In this document: positions 35,227-48,019 of the stretch, one piece after another
Position numbering within the stretch: position 1 is the first letter of the stretch
Layout of the letters: every line of letters starts with the position of its first letter
Assembly (NCBI GenBank): GCA_033961575.1
Contig: CM066727.1
Location: 154,799,434 to 154,863,433, forward strand
DNA: 64,000 nucleotides
DNA from: Aselliscus stoliczkanus
Taxonomy: Eukaryota; Chordata; Mammalia; Chiroptera; Hipposideridae
Reading direction: 5' to 3'
Notes under the pieces: generated by a model
The model's input: only the letters and a program-made list of their open reading frames with translations
Database searches by the model: none
Told to the model about the DNA's origin: nothing
Program-made: the position numbers and the translations under genes

Positions 35227-36127
35227 ACAGATAAAGAAAGAGAAGAATATAAAAGTGGCTCGTGGTCCATTATCTAATGATAACCCTGGCTATCTCAGTC
35301 CAATACTCTTTTCACTGTGCTGCCCAAACTGCTTTTAGCTATTGCTTTTGTTCTATTTGCTTCTCTTTCTTCCTCAGAAAGACTGTAGCCACAGCTGATT
35401 CCCCATCCTCACTTGCCTCGGGTCCTAACCACCTGGACACCTGGCATAGCTTGGGTGCCATTACCAGGGGTGATGTCAGGATTTAGGGCCTTCAATGCTG
35501 TCAGACCACACAGCCCAGCCCAGCCCCTTTTTGTCCCTTCTCCAGCACTTTTGAACTTGTATGCTTATGAGCTCCCTTTTAATAAAAAAGCACATTTAGT
35601 CCTTGTTAAAATGTCCCCTAAGGGATGTTCTCTGCCCAGGCCCTCGTTTGAGACACTGCTGGTATTCTATCACACATCCCTCTATTCTTGGTCATCACAT
35701 GTAAAGCAGAAATGATGATTTTCAAGCCACTTATGATAACTTCAAAATTATTTAATATTCTGTAGAAGCTTTTTTTATGATATGAAGACAATGTATAACT
35801 TGATTTTTGTATTCATTTTTATTGCATAATGAATCCATATTATAAAAAGGAAGAGAAAGTACTAGTGCCTGTAATCCATGAGTCAAAGGAAGGTAACCCT
35901 TTAATATCCTGGTGTCACTTCTTCCAGAATAGTTTCCTATGCTTGTATTTATAAATATACGTGTGTGTTATAAAATGGGATCATGCCGTTTTAAAATTTG
36001 CTTTTTTCCACTCACAAGTATCTTATGAGAAAAGCAGTGTCCAGTTACCAAAGCAAAATGCCCCTTTGATTCTCAGGGCTCCTGTTTGGGCAGGGCAAGG
36101 GCAGGGCAGGTAAAGTTGGAGACCCAG

Positions 36128-36136
36128 ATGACTCAT
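36128..36136. promoter_or_regulatory. AP-1 motif upstream of the alpha promoter region
   Basis: ATGACTCAT is a full palindromic AP-1 site, 1.4 kb upstream of coding exon 3 in a stretch with no recognisable mobile element. A palindromic TTCCGGAA (ETS/STAT-like) follows at 36199-36206. Both are short motifs that occur by chance, so the regulatory role is tentative. Confidence 0.3.
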
Positions 36137-37289
36137 CCATTGTGTGGCAGGGGTAGCTCAGAGCCAAGAGTGCTGCTGGCAGTTAAGGTCGCACCAGTTT
36201 CCGGAACTGTGTTTTTTTAATTCTCTCTTTTCCAATAAGAAAACTTTTCATGCCTCTTCTATCTCTGATCCATGCATGCTTCATTCACCTGGTGACTCTT
36301 GTTCACTAATGTGCAAACACTGAAATCAAGCAGTTGTTCACCTGTAACTTTGTTTTTTCAAGCCTTGCAGCTACTTGATGAAGTGGCTCTCAGAGTGTAT
36401 TCAGAAGAGTAAAAGGGTGAGAGTCTTAATGCCCAATATAGCTGTTAATCCTGTTTAATTCCCTGAGGTGGCTTGTGTTTTCTTTCTTAGTAGAAAGAAC
36501 AGTGAGTCAAAGACTACAGGAATGGAGGGCAAGAAGGTAGTATTGGAGTTGGTGGTTTGTTGGGAAGGTGGTGCTGTTCTAATTAGGAGTACTTTCCAAG
36601 GATGGCACACTGAATTTTATTTAAACAAGCATTTTTCCGTTGTTACTGTGGAACAACATTTGCAGTTTCCAGGTTGTTTTCTATCTGTGTTATATGCAGA
36701 AATTCATTCCATTTTGACCCAGGTGAAAAGTGAACTCTCTTTGGCATGTAAATGTGTGCTCTTCAATCAAGAGAGTGGATAGTGGTGGTGTTTTCATATG
36801 AAGCCTGGATATTTTTCAATCAAAGGATCTGTAAAATATTGAATTTTCTGATAACTGAGAATATGCACATGTAGAGAAGAGCAGGAAGAGCATTAGATTC
36901 TTACGTAAAAATAAAATTTGTTTCTATGCATGTAAATTATGTTAGATATGATGAAATATCATTTAGGCAAATAGATGGAAAAGACTGATACTGATAACTT
37001 CTTTAAATTTCAACAAATAGTTTCAATTCTTGATGCTACTATCCACAGTTAATATATTACGTAGACTCAGCTATACTGCATCTTCGTCTTGTTTTAAAAA
37101 AAGAAAGAAAAAAACAGGATTCACCATGTAATTTTGTGACATGTAATGATGAACTTTTATTAATGCATATTTACAGTGTTTAAAGTAGCTGGTATTTTGC
37201 TTTTTCTTTTCCATTAATAGTTGGATAGAAATCTCTTGTCTCCAATGTAACCATCATTAGATCTGGGCTTTCCTTTCTTCTCATTTTGT

Positions 37290-37299
37290 CCTTATAAGG
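37290..37299. promoter_or_regulatory. Consensus CArG box (SRF site), candidate alpha promoter element
   Basis: CCTTATAAGG fits CC(A/T)6GG perfectly and lies 231-240 bp upstream of the exon holding the alpha start. EPLIN-alpha is known to be driven from its own promoter and reported as an actin-MRTF-SRF target, so position and motif agree with the biology. The same bases could act as a TATA-like element (TTATAA), putting initiation near 37320. A degenerate neighbour, CCATTAATAG, lies at 37211-37220. The motif is seen; binding is inferred. Confidence 0.65.
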
Positions 37300-37530
37300 C
37301 TATCCTGTTTTATCACTTCCTGCTTCAGCTCCTGACTTTTTCTCTCTTCCCCTCTGTCTCTCCTGGGGTGGATGCCTTCTCCATGTGGCAGGGCTGTAAC
37401 TGTTCACAGCTGTCTGAAACGCCAGTGGACCTGGAGCAGCTTGGAGTTTAACTTTCATTTTACAAAGAACAACATGTTTGAATGTTTCAGCAGGCAAGTT
37501 ATAACTGGCACTTACTTCTTGTTCTTCTAG

Positions 37531-37995
37531 AACACTGAAAGTCTCCCTCAGCACTTTAGAAGGGGGACCCTGACCGTGTTAAAGAAGAAGTGGGAGAACC
37601 CGGTGCCGGGAGCCGAGTCTCTCACAGACTCCCTGCGAAACAGCAGCCCTGAGGTCAGGCACAGAGGCGACCGTCCTCCTGCTGCAGTGGGAAGCAACTC
37701 TGCCCCTGGGGCCGAAGCTAACCGAGAGGAGCGAGTCCACCCCAGACCTAGACTTGGATCACCTCCTGAAGCCCTTATTCAGCATCGTTATCCCCACATT
37801 GAGGACAGTGAGCATCTTAAAGACCACCCAACAGAAAGTAAAAAAATGGAAAATTGTCTGGGAGAATCCAGGCACGAAGGCGGAAAACCTGAAATCAGTG
37901 AAAACACAGAAGCTGCAAACAAAATAGAGAAATACAGTGTTCCGCTGAACAGGCTTAAGATGATGTTTGAGAAAGGCGAACCAACTCAAACCAAG
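37531..37995 (+). CDS. LIMA1: LIMA1 coding exon 3 (residues 56-210; contains the alpha start)
   Basis: This is the largest coding exon in the window: 465 nt, 155 codons, phase 0 at both ends. The acceptor TAG ends at 37530 and the donor GTAAGG starts at 37996. It begins NTESLPQHFRRGTLTVLKKK and ends KMMFEKGEPTQTK, matching EPLIN residues 56-210. The middle (about residues 75-150) is hydrophilic, rich in Pro, Glu, Arg and Ser and likely disordered; this is where it departs most from the human sequence as I remember it. Met161 (ATG 37846) begins MENCLGESRHE, the known N-terminus of EPLIN-alpha. The end of the exon lies in the N-terminal half that, with the LIM-flanking regions, carries actin-binding activity. 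The exon probably also serves as alpha 5' leader. Confidence 0.97.
37846..37848 (+). promoter_or_regulatory. LIMA1: Start codon of the EPLIN-alpha isoform (Met161)
   Basis: The ATG lies in a strong Kozak context (A at -3, G at +4). It is the first ATG in any frame within the exon: I read 37531-37845 and found none. The splice acceptor TAG at 37528-37530 is in frame with the exon, so a transcript initiating in the upstream intron and not spliced here stops there and can resume only at this codon. Counting through the upstream exons (119+46+315 nt) makes it codon 161, the same number as the human alpha start. Confidence 0.88.
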
Positions 37996-39920
37996 GTAAG
38001 GACTGGGGAGGGTTTAAAACTTGAGAAAGCCAATTCAACTAAATAAACAAAGCTGGTTTTCTAATCCAGGCAGTTTTGAGTAGTGGCGAACATGTGGTCA
38101 GTGCTTCTTTTGATTTAAGTTAACTGAGTTCATTAAAAATCTCGAATTATTTGTATAGATGCTAAGATTTATGAGTCTCCCACCCAATTTCATGTGAAAT
38201 CAAGTGCACACTGGGCTTCAAATTGATATCTAGAAATGAGGAGAGTCTGATGTCTGTTGGATTATGTGTTTTTGTACGCTTGCCCTTTTAATTTGTCTTC
38301 CTGTGTCTTTTGTCATTTGTTGCTTGGGGGGGTGGGGTGTGGAATTACTGCTGAATCGTTCTCCTCTTGGACACAGCTGCAGGCTGAGTGTTAAGGCCAG
38401 AGTTTAACATTAAGACTGAGGTTTAGTTGTCTCTGTGCTAGCTGAATCCCTTCTCTTCTTCTCAACTTCCTCTTCTGTGCCTTCCAACAAATGTTTTCTA
38501 TCAGCTAAAATCTTCTCCCAGGAAAAATCAATGAAGATAGCCAGACTAGCTGTAGCCTTCAGAATTTTTGACTTGCAAATGCACAGGGTTGCATTTTCCT
38601 ACGACTGCTAATGAAATTTGATCCTTCGTGTGGATTGCAGACCAGGTTCCCCAGAGGGAATTACTTAACTAGAAAATGAGTTACATATGCTGGTGACTTA
38701 TAACACAATCCAGGGGCCGCAGAACTGGTAAATTTTTCCAGTTTTCTCATACTTTCCTGCATATCTGGCTTTGTACATGAGGATGGTTTATTACAGCAGT
38801 CATAATGAAATAAACAGATCTGATGGGAAGCAAAGCCATCATTTATTCTAGATTCCATCTAGATGGGAAAACTGAAATGTTTAAAGCTAAGTATTTGGCC
38901 CAAATCCCTACATTTGTGAAATAATGGTATGAAGCCTTCCTTCTGAGAGAAAAATTAAATAACTCATCCTAATTCTCAGTTATATTTGGTGTGACTTTGT
39001 CAGTCTCTTCCCATATAGTTTCTGGAGCTTTGCTGCCTAGCAAAGTTCTTGAATTTTTAGGGACCATCTATTTGAGGATGTAGAAAGAATTTTTAAAGGT
39101 TTGCAAATCTAGAACCCTCCTCTGTGAATGAGTTTTAGCTCTATTTTAACACTGAAACCAATTGGCAAGAGATGTAACCACAAAGCAGTTTTATGACTTA
39201 AACTCTCATCCCTCCCAATATTTAGTCCTCCAGGCCTGCCAGCTCCCTCTTCCTTCTTTATGGTCTTAGCAAAAAACAAAAAAATTTAATTTAAATAGGA
39301 AGAAGAATTTTAAATGGATGGAAAAAATGTCAGAAATCCTAAATAGAGAGGAAGGGGCTTTGTTGTGACTCAAAGCACCATTGTAAGTCTGTTCCTCACA
39401 GACCCTGCTAGGGGCAGGACAGCTGATGTCATGCCAGCACACACAAAGTAGATTCAGTGCAAAAGGCTGGTGCATGTTGAAACTGGCCTAAGGTAGGAAA
39501 TGACTGGGACTGCAGCAAACAAAAATGCTGATTATGTGTAAGGATCTGGTGAGAGACTTTTTTCTTACAAATGCCCGGTGAGAGATGAATCAGAACAATC
39601 CTGTCTCTTTGTGACTGGACAGAGTGGAAAAAAAGACTCCTTATATAAAGAATTGTGAGTTCCAACCTAATTTCACAGACACTGGGCTACCTGATTGCTG
39701 ACAGTCTAGGAAGATCGGGGAGAGGAGGTCCTAAGATTGGGCTTTTCTATGTGCCTTTTTAAGCTTCATGAATAAGGAGTCATTTGTCACTTAATGGACT
39801 GCTTCAGGAGTGTAAAATACAGCTACCCTTGGTTTTATAGCTATTTCTAAGCACCATTATCCATGTTGGAAACAGTATAGATTACTTTATAAAGTTTTAT
39901 CTAAGTTCTGTTAAATTTTT

Positions 39921-40208
39921 ATTTTTTTAAAAAGATTTTTATTGGGGAATTGTGGGAGGAGAAGAGCATTGGGGAATCGGCCGCTCACGGTGGCTTACGG
40001 CAGCGCACACCAGCTATCGGCTGCTCACTGCAGCCTACGCCTTCACCAGCGACTCATGGCAGCCCAGCTCCAGGTGGAGCTGTTCTTCACCATCTTAGCT
40101 GTAGAGGGCGCAGTGTCACTGGCCCTCATGTGGGATCCGAACCAGGGCCACGCTGCTCAGAACTGGTGTCCCAACCCAACTCCTAACCAATGCGCCACTT
40201 GGCCGGCC
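39921..40208 (-). mobile_element. Long-form SINE with internal deletion, antisense
   Basis: Reverse long form lacking the segment that normally lies between GGGGAATC and the GC-rich middle; duplication CTGTTAAATTTTT on both sides. Confidence 0.92.
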
Positions 40209-41402
40209 CTGTTAAATTTTTTAACTGTTAAAATTTTTTTCTACTTTAGGTTAAGGAATAACTAATCAGTTCGAAACTGGCTTATGGATTCATTCTCTTT
40301 CCACCCAAAACCTGCTTTACCCATGGTGTCCCTTCATGTGCCACCATTCATCAAATCTCCTTGTCTGTAAAGCCTGGAATCAGTTCTTCCTTCTGCCTGC
40401 CTCCTCTCCCCAGTCAATTCCTTCTAAAACATCTAAGTCTATTCACCCTCTATATGTCTCTCAAGTATGGGCCGTTCTGTCCGATTTCATAGTATTGCTA
40501 CAGCCTCCCCCATTGGCCTCTCATTTATTTCTTCCCATGCATCCTCCACATATTGCTATTTATTTTTGTAAGTATAGTTGTAAATTATGTTACTCCCTTG
40601 ATCAGAATTTTTGGTATCTCAAAATTAATCCATATTTAATATTCAGGTCTTCCACAATCTGAACTCAACCTACCTTTCCAATCTCACAGCTAATCTTACA
40701 CTAAAACCATGGATTATTTCCTCATTTTCTAAATTATTCATTCCTACCCCCCAATTGCTACCTTTTAAAATCTTAACTCCTCAAGGTCTGTCAAGACTAT
40801 GAGGCCTTTCCTCAGCTTCTTCCAGATGAATTAACCCTCCTTCCTCTCCTCTAGAATTTTCTTTTTACTTCTCTTTGGGCACTTTAATAGTCATTTGTAA
40901 ATTTGTACATTTCCCAGTCTATAATTTGCTTCAAAGTAATGATGTTTTCCTCCCCCAGTGGTCAGCACAATGATTTGGCTCAGTGTTTACTTAATAAAAG
41001 GAAGAAAAGAAGCTTAGAACTTAACTTATAAATAATAAGAATCAATCAAAGGCTATTCCTCACTCAGTCTCTACCTTTGATGAATAAGTTATTAAGTCAA
41101 ATGGTTTAGTTGAATATGATGGTTCTAATTCCAGTGAGCAAATGAATGATGGATGAATTAATGTCACCTATCATTAGTAGGAAAAAAAAACCCTCTAGCG
41201 ACAGATACTGAATGTGGCTTAGCATCCCTAACTTCAAGTGTATGGTTGGTCTAGGTTTTAGGTAGTTTAGGTAACTATTCTGGGCATCCCTTTATGAAAA
41301 AGATAGCTGATCAACCAGTTATAACCAATGTTCAGTTATTGTCATGATGGCATTTGAGTCCATTACCTTTAGAAGACCAGATGAGGTTATTAAAAAATTA
41401 AA

Positions 41403-41820
41403 GGGCTGGCCGAGTGGCGTGTTGATTAGGAGTTGGCTTGGGATGCCAGCTCTGAGCAGCGGGCCCCAGTTCGGATCCCACATGAGGGTCAGTGACGCTG
41501 TGCCCTCTACAGCTAAGATGGTGAACAACAGCTAAACCTGGAATTGGGCTGCTGTGAGTCGCCAGCAACGTTGTAGGCTGCAATGGGGCTGGCTGGCAGA
41601 GGGCGTGCACTTTCGTGAGCTGCCGTGAGCCACCATAATTGGCCATCCAGTGGCTGGCGAGCGACTGCAGGAAGAGCACAATAATACCAACATGGGCCAC
41701 TGAAGCGACATCCTCCACAACTAGACTGAAGAACAAAAGGACAGCAATTTGTCTGTTCCCCTTCCCAGATTTCCCAACGCTGTTCCTCTCCCCCAATTCC
41801 CCAATAAAATCTTTTTTTTA
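41403..41820 (+). mobile_element. Long-form SINE
   Basis: Long form with a variant head (GCTCTGAGCAGCGGGCCCC insert) and CCCCAATAAAATC end; flanks share AAAAAATT(A/G)AA. Confidence 0.94.
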
Positions 41821-43291
41821 AAAAATTGAATATTTCTTCTTCCATGCCCAGAAATGACCAAGCAACATAGGGAGCATGTGACAAACTCCTCGAGTCTTTC
41901 ATTTTTTCTGTTTGCTTCCTAACATATTTGGTTCACATAAATCCTTGAATAAGAGAATAAAGACCAGGTATTTGGATGTTATAGTTCTACCTTCATAACC
42001 TAATTAAATTATTGCCTTTGGCTTGGGTCAAGATTGAATCAATTAGGTGTAATACAGTAAAATAAGGCTGGAATGTGGCTCTCCGTTGGTTCTTTTACAC
42101 AGGTGCTGACTACTGTTTCTTCCATGCAGTGTTTCTGTCTTCTAGGAGAGGAGTTAGATAAAGAGAGGAAGAAAGGAGAGAAGAAAGAATGCCTCCTCAC
42201 CAAGAATCCTTGTTTTCTGAAACACATAAACATACTCACTTGCTCACTTTTTGGGGACTAACCAAGTATAGGAGGTGACAGTAATGATAAGGCAAAGAAA
42301 GTTTGTCTGTAAGTGAATAGAGTAAAACTAGTTAGAAAAACATATTTTTCTTTCTCCTTTTCCCCCCATTATTCATGGCATATTTTAATACTTCCAGTTA
42401 GTCCTATCTTAATTGTGTTAAGTTGTTTTATATTACAAAGGTAAAAGAGTACATTCAGCTAACATAGAAGTATCTGAAATTAAAAAATGGAAGTTTCCCA
42501 TGTCCTATCCGCCTTTTCACTTCTTTGCAACTTCTCTCCCCTTAGACTTCTAAACCCATGAATTTCCCGTAGAGTTTCTGTTCCCCTTATCATCAGGATC
42601 ATTATATGAATGGCTGGCATCAAAACGCCAACACAAACTGCACTTGTTAATATAAGAGTAAAACCAATCTTTTTCAAACAGTCCCAACATTTTTGTGGTT
42701 TTTCTTTCTTGTAAGTCCTGGAAGTGACTTGTTATTTTGTTTAGCTTTACACATAACACTGGTACATAGCAGTGTATATGTGCTGGCGTAGTGGAGCCAG
42801 CCCTGGAAAAAATAGGGGAACCAAGCTCAAGTCTGACCTTTGTTCATCAGCTATTTTATCCATAGCCAGTGGATCCATAATTTAGATCACATTACAAAGC
42901 AAACAATTTATATTTGCCTTCTTGAAAAATGGGTAGTGTCCACAGGGAATTTCTACATTGTTATAAAATTATCCATACCGTTTTATTTTCTCCTCTCATG
43001 GTTAATAATTGCATATGTTCCCTTGTCTACTTAATGTTAATAAGATTTTTCTTCTGCTTTCTTAATGTCTTAAGTAAATTATTTGGAATTAAATTACAAG
43101 AAGAATGCAGTTCTGAGGATGTTTATAACTGGTATTAATTGCATATATTTAAGTCATAATTTTAAGATGGGCTTAGCCAAGAAAGGGATTTGAATAACTG
43201 TCAACATCATGGTGGGGTCTAATATATAGTCATCCTAGTGTAGGGAAGTATATCTCTTGTTTTTTTGGGGGGTGGTAGTAAGGAATATATC

Positions 43292-43404
43292 CTTTTTTTT
43301 TTTTTTTTTGAGGGCAGTGTCACTGGCGCTCATATGTGGGACCCAAACCTGGGCTGCTGGCATCCCAAGCCAGCTTGTAACCAACGCGCCACTCAGCCGG
43401 CCCC
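43292..43404 (-). mobile_element. Short monomer SINE, antisense
   Basis: Reverse monomer; duplication AGGAATATATC on both sides. Confidence 0.94.
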
Positions 43405-44174
43405 AGGAATATATCTTTAATTTGAATCATGATCTTAAATTGACCCAGCATTACACCTCCAATAGATATTATACATTCGTAGTGCTTTAAACATGGATAG
43501 CTGGTTTTGTTAAATAAACACAAGAATCATCTTTGTTTTTCTATCAGTACTTTCTCATATATCCAAGTAAAAGTAAATTTTTGCTGATTTATTATATTCA
43601 CCTATAGTTTATAGCTCCTTCAATGATTTCAAAATGCAACCAAGACTGCTGTGAGTGTTATTTTGACTGACGTCTCCCTATAGCGGATCATTTCTCATAA
43701 AGTCCTCGTGCCAATATGAATTAACTTTTATATACCCTTAATTAGTAACTCTGAGTAACTCTTTGGTCTTTTGTGGTAAGTTAATAATGGATCCAGGTGT
43801 AAAGGTGCCAGTCAAGGAATTCTGATCTTCCTCACTGTTGCCTTACATGGCCATCCTTGATGTGCCAACTGGAGACCAGTCATCTCTTTTCTGCTTCCTT
43901 TCATGCCAACTAACTACTTACTGGTTTCTTTCATTACAATAAAACATGTTGAAAAGTAATGTCAGGGGACTGGAACATGCTCTAAGCAATGTTGGAGGGG
44001 CCAAATTCTACTCCTCTACACCCCCCACTACCAAATATCACCACCCTTGTCTTCTTGCTATTAGACTTCTGGATTAGACAACATAGGTGTGTATCCAGAT
44101 GAATATATGCGTATTAGTCATGTCCTCTAGCCTTCTAATTTATTGATGAGTTACAATGAGTTTACATAAATCCT

Positions 44175-44345
44175 AGAATTATAAGGGATTATAAGAGATT
44201 ATTTAATTCAGCTCTCTGCTCTCAAGCAGTTAGGATATTAAAATTCTTATTTTACAGATGGAAACAGCTGAGGTCAGTGGAGTTAACTGATATACCCAAT
44301 GTCATGTGGCTAATTAATATCAAAACAAGGACTGAAATTATGTAG
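44175..44345 (-). repeat. MIR-like fragment
   Basis: CTTATTTTACAGATGGAAAC and CCAATGTCATGTGGCTAATT resemble antisense MIR. Confidence 0.35.
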
Positions 44346-44664
44346 GACCCCTTCTATCGTATAACACTATGTTCAAACCATGATTATAATAACTGTTTAT
44401 TGGATAAAAGCAACTGGCCATGGCTATATATATCTTTGAAATCTAAGGAAACTAGGAAAAATGTTAAACACATCAACAGCTGTATTTAGCTCTCTATCTT
44501 CCCTCTTCCCACATTTTGTAGTCTCTTAACTGAATAAAAATGATCATAGTAATGAAGAGAAGAAATACATTGGAATGCAAGAGATTTGTACTAAAACTCT
44601 TGAATTACCTTATGGGTTTGGGAGGTTTGTTTTTCTTACATGAATTAAATAATTATCTGAACAA

Positions 44665-44665
<1 letters not shown>

Positions 44666-44748
<83 letters not shown>

Positions 44749-44769
44749 GCTCTCGCTCTCTCTCTCCCC

Positions 44770-44843
<74 letters not shown>

Positions 44844-44844
44844 A
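44666..44844 (+). repeat. Compound (TC)n-(CA)n microsatellite
   Basis: About 126 bp of TC units with a few G and CCC interruptions run directly into about 50 bp of CA units. Confidence 0.97.
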
Positions 44845-45071
44845 GTAAACCAGAAAGGAGAAGAAAAAGCCAAATAAACCTTGGAGAATAACCTTCATCA
44901 ATTGTGCACAATGATACCCTTATCATTACATAATTAGTTTTTACTTGGTTTTAGTCATGGTGTGCTCACTGTTTTATGTGCTTTATCTTTTATTTGGTCT
45001 CTTTTATATAAACCTTCCTATATATCTTCTTAGTCCATGTAGTTATCCTTTTATGGCCATATGGTATTTTG

Positions 45072-45185
45072 TTTTTTGTTGGTTTTTTTTTGAGGGCAGT
45101 GTCACTGGCCCTCATATGTGGGACCCAAACCGGGGCCGCTGGCTTCCCAAGCCAGCGCTTAACCACCGTGCCACTCGGCCGGCCC
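45072..45185 (-). mobile_element. Short monomer SINE, antisense, low divergence
   Basis: Reverse monomer close to the family consensus; perfect duplication GGCCATATGGTATTTTG (45055-45071 and 45186-45202), so a recent insertion. Confidence 0.95.
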
Positions 45186-48019
45186 GGCCATATGGTATTT
45201 TGATTATACTATTTTAGCATCTCCTGATAATTAAATTGTTTTATAGATTGATGATAAAGCTCTAAGCATCTTGGCAAAAACATTTTGGTTTTAGTTATTG
45301 AGGGGGGCGCTATATTTCTGAAGTGATGTTATCATGGTCAAAAGATATAATTCATTAAACGTTCTTATATATTTCAGCTTTTTCTCAAAGAGTATACTAC
45401 TTTATAACACCACTAGCATAATCTAAGGACATTTAATTCCCCCAGCACCTCATCAGCGTTTGGTTTTATCATTTTTATCTATTTATATTAATTTCATAAA
45501 TATGAAGTATTACCTCTCTTTCCTTTTTTTTCCTAATTGTAAGAGTAACAAGTAATTTTTGTAGAATGCTTAGAAATACAGAAAAAAATAGAAAAACCCC
45601 ACTACGTGGAGATAAGTGCTCCTTCTATATGTATTATTACTTAAATGAGCTCTAGTTTTCCTAAGAGGATCCCTAAAGAAGGAAACGTTTATCTTTCATA
45701 CTTTAAGGCTGGGTTTTATCTATATCCTGTGGTCCCCATACAGCATTCAGCAAAGTCTCATTTTTCCCTAAAGTCATCCTTCCTGCACCCTTGACTTTGG
45801 AGGGATGGGAGTCTGAAGGAAGGTCAAAGTTGAAAGGTTGAAGGAAGTGGCTGAGAGACAGAGGATCTCAGTAAATTAAACTTTTAAAGACAAATTTTCC
45901 TGAAAATAGGGGTATAAAGGACAGAAAACCCTGTATCTTACTTGACATTTGGGACCTAACATTTTCTTTAAAAAAAAAAATCCAGAGAAAAGAAATTCTA
46001 TGGACTACTGGCTGAAAGAAAGCCCAAACTCTTACTCTGTTGTTGGTACAGGGTGATGTGTTTGTTTATAGATTCATAGAGAATGTTTAAGGGGCGTCCA
46101 CACTAAATAGAGTTACAGTCAGCTGATAGTAAGGGGGGACTTGTAGGGCTGAGTGGGATGAGGTCAGGCCTTAGGAAATTCCAGAAAGTCTTATTAAAGT
46201 GTCTTGTCTTTTCTCCTCTTAACAGATTACTGATGATTTAGGCTCCCTCAGGCATGTGAATAAAAAGGGCTGAAATGTGATAAAAATGTTTTCCAGAAGA
46301 ATATTTTAGTATTAGAATTCTTTTTTTTTTCTTTCTGTGCTCCTCTGCTTCCTTGAGAAATACTGGAGGAAACCCCTCCTTCTTCCTGTACCTCTTCACA
46401 AGATTACACTTGTAAAATAGGGACCATAAAATTCATAGTAAATGCACTTGAGATCTTGTTATTCTGGATATTTGAATGGCTTGGAGGTGAAAAGATAATT
46501 TTAAAATGCTTAGTGCTTCACCTGGGATCTCATCAAAAGCCATCTCATCTCAGAGCTGGATTGAACCAGGCTCAGTATAACTTTGATTTCCGGAGATGTT
46601 TCTCTCCTCTTTTTCTCTAAGACCAAATAGCTTTACACATTCACTTTTTTAGTACTTGAAAGAAGATAATTCAGAGTATTGATACCCTCATGAACCAGGA
46701 GGCTTTTCTTTTCTTTTTAGGCTCTTACTTGAAACTAAAGGTTTAAATAAAAAGCTAGCAAAGATGGGAAATTATGTGCATCTAAAACCAAAGAAAGTCT
46801 CTGCCCTGGCAGAGCATATGTTCTGGTTCCAAATGGTCTTGCTCCCAGTAACACCAGTTCAGGGACTTCGCAAGAGACAGTGCAGAGACATCACATGTGA
46901 CTGCAAGTACAGACAGAAAACTGAACTCTCAGCAGGTTGCAACATGTAATGCATACTTTCGAATTATACTTGAACTTTACCTTTGACAGAATGTAAATAT
47001 TTAAAATATTGCTCTAGTATGAAAAATGCAGAACCTGTTCCCTTTGGTTGGAAAAAATAAAAGTTTATTTCCAGGCTTTCTCTCTTTTTGAACCCTGAAA
47101 ATTCTAATTTTTTATAATGATCATCTTACAGTGCAGCAGCATTTGGGATAAATCTTTGGAATTTCCTTTACTTTAATTATCTGCAAATGAGAAATGCTTT
47201 GAAAACAAAAAATGTGGATGGAAGGGTATCCTGCCAAACTTATCTTTTCACTTTGGCAAATGAGCTTCATTTCCAGATTGGGGGCTCCTCCTGGAGCAAA
47301 ACTGTTGCATCACATGAGTCATGTGGAAGTGACTGATGGTACAGCTGACCCGAGTATGATGTGGCAAGGTTAGAGTTGTTACAGCTTCTCTTGGTTTTTA
47401 TTAAAAATAAGTTTAACTAATCACGTAAATAGCAAAGCTGACTGGAGATAAATTATATTAAATGTATATTGAATTTGCAAGAAACTATATTCTTATTGGT
47501 ATGGTGCAAATAAACCTATCCTTGGCACTGACTCCTGACGTGGCATATTTTCTATCTCCAGGAGAGGGGGACTTGAAAAAAGTGGTCGTTCACCATCTTA
47601 AACTTTACTGTTGAGTTGATTATTCCACGGAACTTAGAGGTGGACTAGCTATTTACTAATGTTGTCTTCAGAAGGGTACTAAGTCTAACTTCCTGTTGTA
47701 CTGGATTTCAGATAGCTTTTCTACTCCAAGTTACCTGGAAATAAATTTAAATGATAGGATGTGGTTGAAGGCTCTCATTACAATCTGAATAAACATGACA
47801 TGCTTTCTGTGTACTATGGGAACATTCTGTGACACTAAGTGGCTTTCTATTGAATTACTTTGCCAGTCTTAAAAATTATAATTTGTAACTAATTGGAGAG
47901 CTACCCTAGATATAAGAAAAAAAAAATGTAGTGATTTACAGAAATCACAAAATACTTTATTTTAAAAAATCTGTACCATTCATTTTTCTGTTTAAAAAAA
48001 CAACCTGGTGTCTGCCCCC

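Larger units (their letters stand above)
28816..37530 (+). other. LIMA1 intron 3 (probable home of the alpha promoter)
   Basis: An 8.7-kb intron. Content: four SINEs including the 630-bp multi-module copy at 30431, L2-like sequence, old L1 pieces around 32490-33660 and a MIR at 34350. From 35230 to 37530 I recognise no mobile element; that interval contains the AP-1 and CArG motifs. The stretches 28830-29600 and 33670-34130 show nothing I can name. Confidence 0.85.

Noticed and set aside
37759..37989. 76-codon minus-strand frame
   Set aside because: Shadow of LIMA1 coding exon 3 on the other strand.
44540..44901. Serine/leucine-rich and Arg/Glu-rich frames
   Set aside because: Pure translation of the TC/CA microsatellite on both strands.
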